NCBI GenBank assembly: GCA_003194525.1
Contig: NBIV01000078.1
Coordinates: forward strand, 217,713 to 281,712
Length of the DNA stretch: 64,000 nucleotides
Direction of reading: 5' to 3'
Origin: Gracilariopsis chorda
Lineage: Eukaryota > Rhodophyta > Florideophyceae > Gracilariales > Gracilariaceae
The translations under genes were made by a program, and so were the position numbers. The notes beneath the pieces are model-generated. The model was given only the letters and a program-made list of their open reading frames with translations. It made no database searches and was not told the origin of the DNA. Shown one piece after another: positions 33,620 to 44,865 of the stretch; position 1 is the stretch's first letter, and every line of letters begins with the position of its first letter.

Positions 33620-35329
33620 TCACACAATTTCAAACTGTTCTTCGTCATCACTGTCCAGCGCGACTGGTCCCGGTACAGGCTCGAGAGCTGCCGCGCGCTC
33701 TGCCGCGCCAATCGCGCGTGCCTTCTCTCTACGAGCATCTCTACGCGAGCTACGAAGCTCACCCATTCTCTTCTTTCGAATTGAGGGCTCCGGAGCAAGC
33801 TTAATCAAACGTTGTATATCCGCCTTTGGTTCCTTGGAGGCAGCTGCTTTCTGTCTGCGCTTTTCATCTTCATGTCTTTTCCTCCTTTGGAGAATACGCT
33901 TCAATAGAGCGGCAAGCACAGCATCCGAAGTCAAGTGTGATCCCGAAGTAGTGTCAACCTTGATGTGCCCGCTTTCCTCTACAAGCGCCTCTCGAAGTAA
34001 TGTACGATGCTGTTTCTTGAACCTCTGCAGAAGCTCATTGACTGATACCAAACTAACATCCTCACCGTTCATATCTCTAACATGTCTTCGCAAAGGTTCA
34101 AAATTTGGCCTCGCTAGCTCGAGATCCCATACCCCTGTCTTGTGGAACCCTGAACGGATGTTTGTGGCAGTATGGGAACTGGAGAAGGCATTACTTATGC
34201 ACTGTCCGATGTCAAAAGAATTCAGCTTTCGCTTTTGTCGCCCTGCTTTGTGCAGCTCCAACTGAAGATATGACTTAAAAGAGCTGAACACGGACACATC
34301 CAATGGCTGAGTAATGTGAGAGTTATGCGCTGGCAATGCAATAACTACTATGCCTTTGTCCCTGAATAGCTTCAAAGTCTTATATTGGATATGGGAGCCA
34401 TAACCATCCAGGAGTAGGAGTAGCTTCTGATTACCCGCACAAATATCTTTGGTCTCTTTGACGAATTCGTTTGCCCAGCTGAAGACGATATCGGTATCCG
34501 AACCTGCTGGGTTTCGTTGGAATAGATAGCAGGGAGAAATAACAGTATGAAGCGTTTGAATGACACCTTTTACCTTCCGATAGTGATCGTATTTTCTAGA
34601 AAAGACGATGGCAGGCTTGTAGCTTTGTCCGCTGGCGTTAACCACGGACATAACTGTGACCCTGTCAATATTTCCTTGGGTGGTCAACGCTGTTTGCAAC
34701 AACTGCATTCCTTTTTTTCCTACTCCCTTTCGCAGACGTCTTCCCTTCAGTTTTGAAAATGACACTCCGGACTGGTCAGTGCTGAAGATATGCCGAGGAT
34801 CATTGATTTTATATCTAACTATAGCCGCCTGAACTCTGGATATGTGTTCGGTAAGATTTTCTGCAGTCGCTGCCATTAAGTTTTTGTCCTCCATCAACCG
34901 TACTGGTGTGATATCGAGACTGTTTCTGCGTTCGAGGAGTGTTACCCAGCGAGGGGAAGGGCGGTTTTGAAAGAAGCTAATGGCTGCTTGGCGAGGTGCG
35001 GGAAGTAAAGAAACGAACTCTTGAACTAGATCGCAGACTCCATGTTTTGTCAGAGGTGTGTTGTTGTCACCAAAGTATGTAACGCTCTCTGCAATTATCT
35101 GTTCTTCATCTTCAGTGAGTACTGGACGTCTTCCACGTCTGGAAAGCGATAGATGGATGTCATTTGTATGCGTTGGTTGCGATTCGGGATAAGTCTTTTC
35201 CCATTGAGCGTACACACGTCGTAAAGTTGTTGCGCTAATTTTGTGCGTAATAGCAATAGACTGCCAGGATGTGCCGCGTTCAAATATCTCGAACACAGCG
35301 GTTTGTAGTATCACAGACCGGTTGGTCAT
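33620..35329 (-). CDS. pogo/Tigger/jerky-type DDE transposase, intact
   Basis: The 569-residue frame is unbroken from ATG to stop. Residues 1-45 form a psq-like helix-turn-helix (ILQTAVFEIFERGTSWQSIA) and residues 60-150 a CENP-B-type second DNA-binding region (RRGRRPVLTEDEEQII). The DDE_1 catalytic core has Asp185 (STDQSG), Asp308 (LLLLDGYGSH) and Asp344 (HITQPLDVSVF). The last two are 36 apart, typical of pogo. The C-terminal 130 residues are basic and probably coiled-coil, with an acidic tail (DSDDEEQ). Such enzymes cut and paste DNA at TA targets. The intact frame among decayed neighbours suggests a recent arrival or selection as a domesticated gene. No terminal inverted repeats were seen. 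Confidence 0.9.
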   Translation of the reverse strand: MTNRSVILQTAVFEIFERGTSWQSIAITHKISATTLRRVYAQWEKTYPESQPTHTNDIHLSLSRRGRRPVLTEDEEQIIAESVTYFGDNNTPLTKHGVCDLVQEFVSLLPAPRQAAISFFQNRPSPRWVTLLERRNSLDITPVRLMEDKNLMAATAENLTEHISRVQAAIVRYKINDPRHIFSTDQSGVSFSKLKGRRLRKGVGKKGMQLLQTALTTQGNIDRVTVMSVVNASGQSYKPAIVFSRKYDHYRKVKGVIQTLHTVISPCYLFQRNPAGSDTDIVFSWANEFVKETKDICAGNQKLLLLLDGYGSHIQYKTLKLFRDKGIVVIALPAHNSHITQPLDVSVFSSFKSYLQLELHKAGRQKRKLNSFDIGQCISNAFSSSHTATNIRSGFHKTGVWDLELARPNFEPLRRHVRDMNGEDVSLVSVNELLQRFKKQHRTLLREALVEESGHIKVDTTSGSHLTSDAVLAALLKRILQRRKRHEDEKRRQKAAASKEPKADIQRLIKLAPEPSIRKKRMGELRSSRRDARREKARAIGAAERAAALEPVPGPVALDSDDEEQFEIV

Positions 35330-36001
35330 TTTTCCTTAAGTGGAGGACTGATTTCGTTGCAATGGATGAACACTACGGCTGACGAGGGGCTTTAACAACT
35401 CATTTGCAAGCCAAAAGGGCGCGCTTTTCGAATGTTATGCTCTGTATGCTAACCTAAGTATTGTTGAGCTAAAGAAGAAGAATGACAGCTCAATATTGTT
35501 GACTTCTGAGGTTCTTGACAAAGAAATGAGCCAAATTGGACCAAGAGAGCCATTGCCACTATTGGAATTTCAGCCGAATTAGGGATCGGTTGTTTACCAA
35601 CAGTACAATCCTACATCTGAAGATTACGATACACGTGTAAACTCTCAAGCAGATGGGTGAGGTTTTTGCGTCATAGGGAATGTAGAACCTTCCCACCAGG
35701 GTCTTGGGCTCATAGCGTGCCCAAAAAAGATCATACTTCATTCCCACGGACTACCGCTCCGAGCCTATAGTCGCCAGCTCACTTTTCGAAACGCTCGGGC
35801 TCCCAGCCGGCGGCTTAGATGCAGAACCCAACCACTTAGAAGCAAGTACCACCAACAGCGACCTCACCCTCTCCGGTCCTTCAGCCGTCACTTTTGACGC
35901 CTCCGTACGACAACTTGCTCATCACTTCAAGTAAAATGGCCACTTTCGAACTTGCTTCCAACCACTGACCCTCTGACCCTCCTTCTAGATCCCTGCTTTC
36001 G
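35330..36001. other. no gene recognised
   Basis: Upstream region of the transposase gene and unassigned sequence. The last part (35780-36000) continues into retroelement fragment B and is Ser/Thr-rich in the plus-strand frame. Confidence 0.4.
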
Positions 36002-38250
36002 ATGATCAAGGAGCAGCAAACCACAATGTCTATGGTCATCTCTCAGCTACAGGCTCTGCAGCAACAGCTCGATGTCCCACCCAGACATCCGTCACCTCCA
36101 GCCGTTCCCGCAAGAGAAGCTCCGATAGACGCAGTAAATCAAGTGTCTCATCCGCCTGGATCTACTACCTCTCTTCTACAGGTTTTGAACTCTTCTAACT
36201 ATTGTACCTGTTACGGTGAAAATTCATGAATGTGGCAATCCCCCCTGGAAGGCGCAATTGCGTCCATAAGGCGACATGCACGATCCTTGCTGTTAGATGA
36301 AAAATGTGTATGCAGCAGTTTTTCATCTAACATAAGCGATAGGCAGTTTTCTTAGGACTATAAGAGTTTGCAGGCCAATCATCTCAGAGGTTTGCGAACA
36401 GGACAAAAATGAATATGGGTCGAGAGGAACTGCCAAAACGGATCACGGCCGAACAGGATAATTTCATCCAGTTCGCGTAGTTTAGAGCACAAACCCTGAC
36501 TATAAAAGCGGGATCGTAGGAACGGAGAAGTAAATGTGGTAGCTAGCTTCTCTACAACCTTTTCACTGAGTATCCGCTTTGCCTCTCGTGCTAACCACTG
36601 TCGACCTATTTCTAAGAGTACCTTCCGTGGCGGCGACAGCGAGCGAACCTCTATCAAAGTCCGTTCGTTTATCTTGAACGTCCACAAAGTCACCTGCACT
36701 ATTGCGCTCTATACTAACAAGGTTTAGTGACACTATGCCAATACAGAACAAAAGTGTCAAGAGACGATAAGAAGTCCAAGCCTTGTCTTTGTCTCAAGTT
36801 AAACCCTTCTTTGTCTACCATCGGTGCTGGTAATACTAAAAAGCTGTGCAAAATTTTACATTTTTGATGCCTTGAATGTGTTTCAAGTTAAGCCTTTCTC
36901 ACTGCTACACGCATACCATGCTTTGGTTTGCGTAATGTGGAAGTAGCATGTTTTGTTCGGAGAAATCTCGTAGTGTTCGTGTCAGTCGTGGCTACGACAT
37001 CTATCGTGAGAATATGTCTAGCGTAAACTCTCTATGCCAAGCACTCTTATTGAGCAGTCTATGAACTCCCTTTTTTTATGCCTAGTTCTCCCAGTCTGTA
37101 GTGGTCAATATGCCTGCTGCAAACAGTATAAGTTATTTCAAGCGTATGATAATGGTAAGCTTGCCGTTCTTCAGGAACGTTTCAGTTGCTCAACATAATT
37201 ATCTATTTCACGTGTACTGTAGTAAAAAACAATTTTCCGACCTGATGGCTAACGCAAACTGCAATCTGATGTCAAGATTGCAATAGAAGAGTAATTATGT
37301 TATTTTGTTTGGAGCTTTCGCTGGCGGGGGGTGTAATGAAGGTTTCAGATTTGTCTTATCTGGCTTCCACATTTGTGTTGTTAGGCACAATTTGAGTCTG
37401 AGTCAAAAATTGAACATAAGTCTTATCTGGCTACCATATTTGTGTCGTATGGCACAATTTGACTCTGATTCAGATATTGAACATAAGCTGCAATTACACC
37501 ATTCATAACAGTTATCCTCTACTGCAACCTAAGACGTTCAAGATGAAATTGTAGTTATCGGTTTTCGCAGGGTGATCCATCCTTTGCCGCCCAGCAAAGA
37601 ATCTGTGACGCATAAGATATAAGCTGGCAACTTCCTGTGCTAGCCGGCCAGAAACCGCGTCACCCAAGTGGCTTCGTTTCTTTACTCCCTCTGTTGCAAA
37701 CGAATCTGACAATTCGTACGTCCTTGACGTTGCTACACGTTGCTTTCAGCGCTACCGCTTTTTTCCCTATCCCAATTCCCGATTCTACTGCCGTGCTTTA
37801 CAACCCTCAGTTTTTCACTGTTTCTAATGTTCTGGTGGGGCATACAGCACCAAAAGTGCTGGAGAGCGACTCGAAGTCGCTGAAACATAATCCAAGAAGA
37901 AGATTAGCGGTCCACCCTGTCAACAGAAATATATGACTGTATTGCAAGACATACCCTCCAAAGCAATTAAGTCAATTTAGTTTTGTGTTGAGATGTAACG
38001 AACTAGTCGGTAATACAAGCTAGACTTTCTGTTACTGTCACTACAATACTTTGACGTGACGCTACAAGCTAGAACAGCGTCACAGCGTAACCTATCTTAG
38101 CTACATGCTCTCTTCGAGGAGCAAAATAAATAAAGAGGCACGACCTGGCCTGCTCCTCCTGAGAGCGAGGCCAGCCAGTCAGACCTCGAACCTATCCTCG
38201 AAACTATCGATACCTTCATCCTACACCCTAGGTCTCCTCTCTGTATTACA
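36002..38250 (+). mobile_element. LTR-retroelement fragment B (gag start to LTR)
   Basis: The plus-strand frame 36002-36229 starts MIKEQQTTMSMVISQLQAL and matches fragment A. The LTR-like block 38020-38250 is the reverse complement of 22278-23250. Between them little is recognisable. The segment around 36620-36680 matches 21660-21720. Fragments A and B therefore have gag and LTR in the same relative order and lie in opposite orientation, 14 kb apart. No pol is present. Confidence 0.5.
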
Positions 38251-39543
38251 TGAGATGTTCTGGCACGCATATGAGCCACGATAACAAAAATTATCATCAA
38301 ACTGCAATCTTGAAGAAGGATAGTCACTGCATCATGCAATCCAATCGATTGAAAGGCAGTGCTTATGACTACCGCTCTAGCGTTGTGATTTGACGTGCTG
38401 GCTCCGTCATTCCATCAAGTTAATACGCCTTTGGTTGTTCTGTCTCCTATCACCCTTTATCGCCAAGGGTAAAGAGAAAAGGGAGGGTGAGATGTCACGA
38501 GATGTTCTGGGTGACGCAAATGAGGTACCTGGAATCCGCCTTGTCGAGGTGTACCCCTTACCAAGCGTTCTCTCGAGTAGACGAAGGATTAGCAGAGAAA
38601 AGTTTTGAAAGGGCGAAATGCGCCAGAAGGAAATGGATTACTCATTCGGGTCTCCCCGCAGAAGTTTTCCATCATTCCACCAACGCTTGGAACAAAAGTT
38701 GGTGAGCGTAACACGGTTGCTGCAAGGTGGAAACGAGCAACAGTGATCGCCAGTATTGTGAGCTGGAGGCTAATACTGGTGTGACGGAGTAGAGAGAAGT
38801 TGTCATTTACATGGGGTAGATACAGGTTAGTTGTTGAGAGCTTGTGAAGGAATTATGATACGTTCTACCACAGCTTCACAATTAGGCAGTGTGCGCCCAT
38901 AAGGAAGAAGAAGAAGAAATTGCTTCATTTTTCAGGTACAGCCTTCTTAGGTTTTACCGTGAAAAGAATTCTCCAAATGCCTGACAACCATGAAGCGTGC
39001 TTCAAGCTTCTGGTTTGTGCGGCTCGAGCTTGTTCGAAGCCCTTTCTGCAAGAAGTGCCTGTAAATATCAGAACGGCTGTGAACATTCTGGTCCTGCGCA
39101 TATGCGTGCATGATATCGAATACATCGCTGTATATGCACACAGCAGCTGAAGAAGGTGATAAGACACAAGCCCTGGATGACTCTTCGAAAATATCCCAGA
39201 CTACAAGAACATTAACTGCAGTTCTTAGATTCTACAATCCATACCTCCGCACAATCGAAGACAAAGCTTGAAGACAGCAGCTTTTAGGCCGTCTTCGAGT
39301 GATACAAAAAGCGCGATGACCTTAGTGTTACACTCAGAGTATGTAAGCCATAAACCCCAAATCACAAAGGAAAGAATTACGGATTTCCTGCTGATACGAA
39401 CTCGGCAAGATACAGGACATGAGAAGCCATACTACCAAAGAGATAAAAGCTGAGCGTCGGCAGAACCCTAGTTTTGAGTTCTGATTCCACCAAGACGCTG
39501 CATTTCGGTCGTTGCAAGACATCAGCTGTGAAATTGCAACAAC
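38251..39543. other. no gene recognised
   Basis: Short frames only, none with a family motif. A piece near 38495-38515 (GAGATGTTCTGG) repeats one from 38255-38270, suggesting more LTR debris. Confidence 0.35.
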
Positions 39544-39739
39544 TGGGATATAAGTTTACCTGAACTGTTCTTCTGACAGGTCGATGACCGTCCTATCTTC
39601 ACGTCAGGGAGGAAGAATCCCTCTCTAAATACGCAACTTTCTCTCAGCATTACGACCTTTCACCACCGCCGCGCCCCTTTACAATCTTCTCTCTTCAATT
39701 CCAAACGCCGGACAGCGCACGAAAGTTTCACCTGTTACA
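39544..39739 (-). repeat. 3' LTR of chromovirus
   Basis: Boundaries set by alignment with 44172-44369. Plus-strand ends are TGGGATATA and CCTGTTACA. Confidence 0.8.
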
Positions 39740-39782
39740 CCATTCTCTTCCCGCTCGCTATTGACGTCCATGTCAATTATTA

Positions 39783-42700
39783 TCAATGCAAATGACGTAA
39801 CAAATTATCTTGGACAAGATAAGTATGGAACGCGTTTGTCAACTTCCCATAGTCATCGACAAAATCTCGAGTAGGTTGCCATTGGCTCTCGTGAGTGCTC
39901 GAATTCTTCATGAGCGTCAACCACTGATAACCTCGGCCTCGGCGGCGGTGGGCAAGAATAAGGTCAACCTCAAACAGCGGCACGGTAGCGGTAGCGTCCA
40001 CCGGGACCGGAGTACAGCGGATGGTCTGAGCGAGATCCGCAGGCTGCGTGCGATGAGGCCTGGTATGCGAAACATGCACGACAGGGTAAAGACGAATATG
40101 CGATGGTAGCTTCAAACGAACTCCATTTCGTCCAACCAACTCGGGGATCTGAAACGGACCGTATTGCCAGCGGATAATTCTGATGACTGCTGCGCATTGC
40201 TATAGGAATCCTTGAATAGCTTATGAGATATCCACACACGATCACCTGCCTTGCATGTCGGGCACAGGAAGTGTACACTAGACTCCGCAATCTGTTTTGC
40301 TTTTGCAAGCTCATGACTGTACTGTGCATCGGCCATCACGCTCTGCAAGCGACCACGCAAATCCGACAAAGACTGAAGCGCGAAGGGCGTTTCAAGCAAG
40401 GTATCCAGCGGAACTTTGGGCTTCCATCCCAAATCCACCTCAAAGGGACAAAGGCCTAAGTCTTCGGACAAGTTGTATGCAAACTCGGCACAGGGGAGAA
40501 ACACATCCCAGTCGTTCTGTTCATAGTTCCAGAAGCAACGAATGTACTTTTCCACCATCCTGTTCATGACCTCGGAAGCGCCATCAGTCTTTGGATGCTT
40601 TGCTGAAGACATTCGCAGCTTGACGCCACAGAGCTTCATGAGTTCCATCCAGAACTGTGAGGTAAACTTGGGGTCGCGGTCAGAAATGATGGCATTTGGG
40701 AGACCATGATGAGGAAAGATAGTGGTGAAGAACGAACGTGCTACATCAGAAGCCTGATCCGTGTCCTTGCAAGCAATAAACCTGACACGTCCAGACAGGC
40801 GGTCTACCCAGGTCGAAATAGCATCATAACCTCGCGAGGATTTGGGAAGCTTCACAATAAAATCCGTTGCTACCAGACCCGATCGGCAGGTAGGAACGGG
40901 GAGAGCACCTGGGTCGTTCAACATCTGGCCTTGAAAATCCTTCTACTGCTGACAAACCAAACATCCCTCACAATACTGGCGGACATGCTTCGTCTTATGC
41001 TTCCAATAAAACTCATTAAGCCGGGCTAGCGTCTTAGCGAATGCGAATTGACTCCCCAGCTTCGAATCATGGGCCAATTCAAGGACTGATTTCCTAGCAT
41101 GCGAGGGCACACACAACTTACACTTGTGAAACAGTTGCGAGTCTCGTGGGGAAAACAGAGGTAACAACTCTTCGATTTCGCGCCACTGCTTACGTTCCGG
41201 AGGCCAAGAGCCTTTCAAAGCAGCCATAATCGGTCCAAACTGTTGATCTTCTTCATACAGACAGATAAAATGCCGCAGGTCCAAAAATGACGGGGTACTA
41301 CACTGCACCTGTTAGATGGACAGGCGGTCAGGGATCCGGGAAAGCGAGTCTCCGAGCACGTGAATCTTCCCACGGACGACACTGATTTCCCGAACATTGA
41401 AAGACGCAATGATATCAAGCCAGCGCGCTTCATGTCGATTAAAAGACTTTTTCGTCAAGAAGTGCTCCATAATTTGATTATCGGTCAACACATCAAAGGT
41501 TGAACCTTCTAGATAACAAAGAAATCTTTGTAGTGCCGAGATCAGAGCCAGAAGTTCCCGTTCGTTAGCTGTGTAGTTCTGCTCAGCAGCCGTAAGCTTC
41601 TGCGACGAATGTGCGATAGCCCTCTCACGCCCTTCCACATCTATCTGGGAAGCATCAATATGCACTCTAAACGGCTGTGACCAGTCCGGTGGTAGCAAAA
41701 TGGGAGCATTCATTAGCGCGGACTTCAAGTCAGCAAAGGCCGCTTGCGCACTATCATCCCAGTTACGAGGAACCGAACGTTTCTGCAAGAAAATATGAAG
41801 CGGCGCCGCACGTGTAGAAAAGTTACAAATAAAAAGACGAAAGAACTACACCAAGCCGAAAAGGCTCCGGAGCTCCGTTAGGTTGATTGGACGAGGCCAA
41901 TTCTGAATGACATCGACATTTTGCCGGTAAACACTGATCCCGTCACCACCGACAACAAGGCCGAGGAACTCTGCTTCCTTGTGCATAAACGCACATTTCT
42001 TTGGAGAGGCATAAAGCTGATACTCTTTCAAACGCTGAGAACAAGTCGAATATGTTCTAGATGTTCCTCTCCGGTATTACTATAGATCAGAATGACGTCA
42101 ATATGAACTACAAGGAAGCGATCAATGCGGTCGTGAAAAACACGATTTATGAGGGACTGGAAAGTCGCTGGGGCATTACATAGCACCATGGGCATAACCA
42201 GATATTCGAACTGACCATACTTCCAGTTAAAAACCGTCTTCTCAATATCAGAAGGACGCAAACGGATTTGGTGAAAGCCAGTCTTCAGATCCAACTTAGA
42301 AAAGAAGCACGCCTTCCTTAACCGGTCAAAAATTTCGTCACAACGAGGCAAGGGTGCATTGTTCCTTTTCGTGGTACGGTTAAAACCACGACAATCAACC
42401 ACTCAGCGAAGTGCACGCTTGGGCTCCTTCACGAAAAACAAAGGCGATCCATACGGTGATCGATTGGGGCGTATCGTACTGTACCAGACCACAGCAACTT
42501 GTCCACGTATTCACAGGCGGTAACCCACTCTGAAGACGATAGTTGATACAGTGGGCGATGCGGCGGCTGACTGCCAGATAAGAGGTCAACGGCATGATCC
42601 ACTTCACGCTTAGGAGGTAAGCTGTTAGGTAATTCCTCTTGAAAAACGCTTGAAAACTCCCAAAGCAACGCACGCAGCTCACTGTCCTCAGCATTCACCA

Positions 42701-43085
42701 AGTCTGTTTTGGCGCTCATGTAAGAAGGAGCCGTACTGGGCTGAGAAGAACCTTCAACCACACGAAACACTTCAAGGCCCGACTTCGGACGACGTAGTAG
42801 GCGTCTAAAACTTTTCACGCCTTAATTTCCAACCTCCAAAGGTAACGAGCGAGGAACGGAATCAGCAAACAGTAAGTGGTCGTGTACCCGCACTGTACGC
42901 TTGACATAATGAGCCTGCGGATTTTGCTCTACGTGCCAGGGCATACCCAGTAACACATCGTAGCGACAATCTGCAACAATCCAGTTCCCAGTATATGAGC
43001 ACGAGTCCAGATGCAGGCACCCATTCGCAATCATTTCAGCTGCAATTTCATGCGCCCTCTGCTTCGAATGGTGGAAATCAACCAA
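39783..43085 (-). pseudogene. pol: chromovirus Pol remnant ending in a chromodomain
   Basis: Reading right to left: the protease end DVLLGMPWH (42822-43085), RT N-terminus (42429-42818), RT core (42028-42402), RT thumb (41846-42031), RNase H (41312-41788, YTANERELLALI, LTDN), the integrase zinc domain (40943-41308) and core (40112-40924, VATDF, SDRDPKF, DGASE), then a chromodomain (39783-40139, EVDLILAHRRRGRGYQ, ESQWQPTRDFVDD). Frameshifts lie near 42410, 42030 and 40125, with added in-frame stops. The RT active site reads HIDV where YxDD is expected, and a zinc-site His is replaced by Gln (GSQF). Chromodomains of this family steer integration to heterochromatin. Confidence 0.88.
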
Positions 43086-43319
43086 AACAGGGGAACAAGT
43101 GAGCAGATGCTTGTTTTCCTCAGCAAATGATCGAGATCTCTATTGTGGTACAACCATTGTCTTTAAGAACCCAAGCTTGGATCCCACTAAATGTTCCATC
43201 CATGACTAACAATAGAACGCATTTGATTTCGGCAGAATCGGTAGTACCATGATTCTGAAACGACAAGTCTAGTTGAAAAAGTTCTTCTAAAGTGTTCTTA
43301 TCGATTCTAGAAGGACACT

Positions 43320-43994
43320 TCAGATTTCCGAGCTATCAGAATCTACATTACCTTTGTTTTGTGATGCTGAAACCGACTCAATGTTTGCCACTGAAAGCTG
43401 CGCTGCGTTCCCATTTTGACGATGATTCCATGGGCGGCATCCAGACTTGTGGCATGTAAAGCAAGCATTTTTTCGAATATCTTTGAGAAGTTGCTTTGCG
43501 CGCTGCAAATTGCTCACCTAAGTATTACCAATTTCTATAGGAGTATGGGATGTGCCAGCATCTGTCAAAGGGATGGACCCTCCAGAAGAGGTCGGGATTT
43601 ATATCCCAGAGAACGCAGCTTCGACACGCATGGCTCTCTTTGTCGCTTCCTCAAATTCTTGGCAGTTGGCTTTACAAACTACAAATTGAATTTTCGACTT
43701 CAGCCCACTGGCAAACTTGTTCATCTTTTCGCTTGAGCTCATATTAGGAATGGTAAGGACAATGTTGCAAACATTTGAAATATATGCAGCCACGCAACCT
43801 GTCTGCTTGCATAAGCGCAATGCATCACGAGCACGCCTTTCATGGTCTTCTGGAACAAATTCCTTACGAATGGCACTAACAAACTTCTCCCATGTTTGCG
43901 GACTCGCACTGGCCTTGAAAAGCGTATACCACAAAATTGCGGCAGTCTCAGTGAGCAAGATGGTCGCGTAGGAGATTCGGTTCTCATCCGACAA
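43320..43994 (-). pseudogene. gag: chromovirus Gag remnant
   Basis: 43599-43994 matches a retrotransposon gag domain (AAILWYTLF, WEKFVSAIRKEFVPEDHERR). 43320-43517 contains the zinc-binding ACFTCHKSGCRPWNH, in the same frame after a stop. The protease start, with a DNGCTT variant of DSGxTT, is visible near 43140-43170 in the same frame region. Confidence 0.75.
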
Positions 43995-44171
43995 GTTGAC
44001 GTTGGCAAGCTTAAAAAGATTCTAATACTGTTCAACCTTGTACAGTCACGTGTTAACAATAAGAAAGTCTGGCGTTCCACTGAAGGCCTGCCGCTTATTA
44101 GGTTTCAGGTTGATCGTCACAGAAGGAGTTGGGTTTGGGTTTTTTATAGCGATTGCTACCAGTCCAACAAC

Positions 44172-44369
44172 TGGTATATACTTTTACCTGAACTGTTCTT
44201 CTGAGAGGTCGATGACTGTCTTATCTCTTCACGTCAGGGAGGAAAATTCCCTCGCTAAATACGCAACTTTCTCTCAGCATTACGACCTTTCACCACCGCC
44301 GCGCCCCTTTACAATGTTCTCTCTTCAATTCCAAACGCCCGAAAGCGCCCGACAGTGTCACCTGCTACA
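44172..44369 (-). repeat. 5' LTR of chromovirus
   Basis: Sense strand begins TGTAGCAGG and ends TATATACCA. Just inside, the sense strand reads GTTGTTGGACTGGTAGCAATCG, which includes TGGTAGCA, a possible tRNA primer-binding site. Confidence 0.8.
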
Positions 44370-44865
44370 GAAAGAGTTACCGGTGAGATATCTATCATGG
44401 TGCTGTACTTACAAAGCAATGATGAGAGTGGCTTCTGTTTTCATGAAGGTGATGATTGCATAGGAGGATTTGCCAAGGCGCAGTGGAAAGAAGTTCCCCG
44501 AATCATTCAAATAACTCAAGCCTCCGTATTCGCTCTGAGGCAACGTTGGAAGATCATATGGGTGATGGCAAAGTAGCTCGTGACTTCATTGGTACACACA
44601 TGGCGTTACCTGTGTTTACGTTGTGCTGCAAAGCGTGCTTAGATCTATTTAACAAGCTCAGGCATACGAAGAGTACATGCATCTCACCTGATCATCCAGC
44701 GAGACTTGACTTTGAATTGCTTGGGGCTTCGTCCACAAGGAATTAACCTTCCACAAGCAAGTTGGGAGAGATTTTGACTGTAATGCGCAACACAGGGACA
44801 TCGAAACAAACCCAAATGATACCTGACATGAACTCGGTAGCTCAAAGTCTGATTTCCTTCTGTCG
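44370..44865. other. no gene recognised
   Basis: Short frames only. This is the space between the chromovirus 5' LTR and the 3' end of the Cys-rich gene, and presumably holds that gene's 3' UTR. Confidence 0.4.

Larger units (their letters stand above)
39544..44369 (-). mobile_element. Ty3/gypsy chromovirus, both LTRs, inactive
   Basis: Direct repeats of about 197 bp with TG...CA ends flank gag, protease, RT, RNase H, integrase and a chromodomain, all on the minus strand. On the sense strand the 5' LTR is 44172-44369 and the 3' LTR 39544-39739. A purine tract GGGAAGAGAATGG precedes the 3' LTR. The LTRs differ at roughly 15 of 197 positions by eye. No target-site duplication was evident. Confidence 0.88.

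Noticed and set aside
39539-39543. ACAAC before both chromovirus LTRs as a target duplication
   Set aside because: It precedes both LTRs on the same side rather than flanking the element, so it is part of the repeat or chance.
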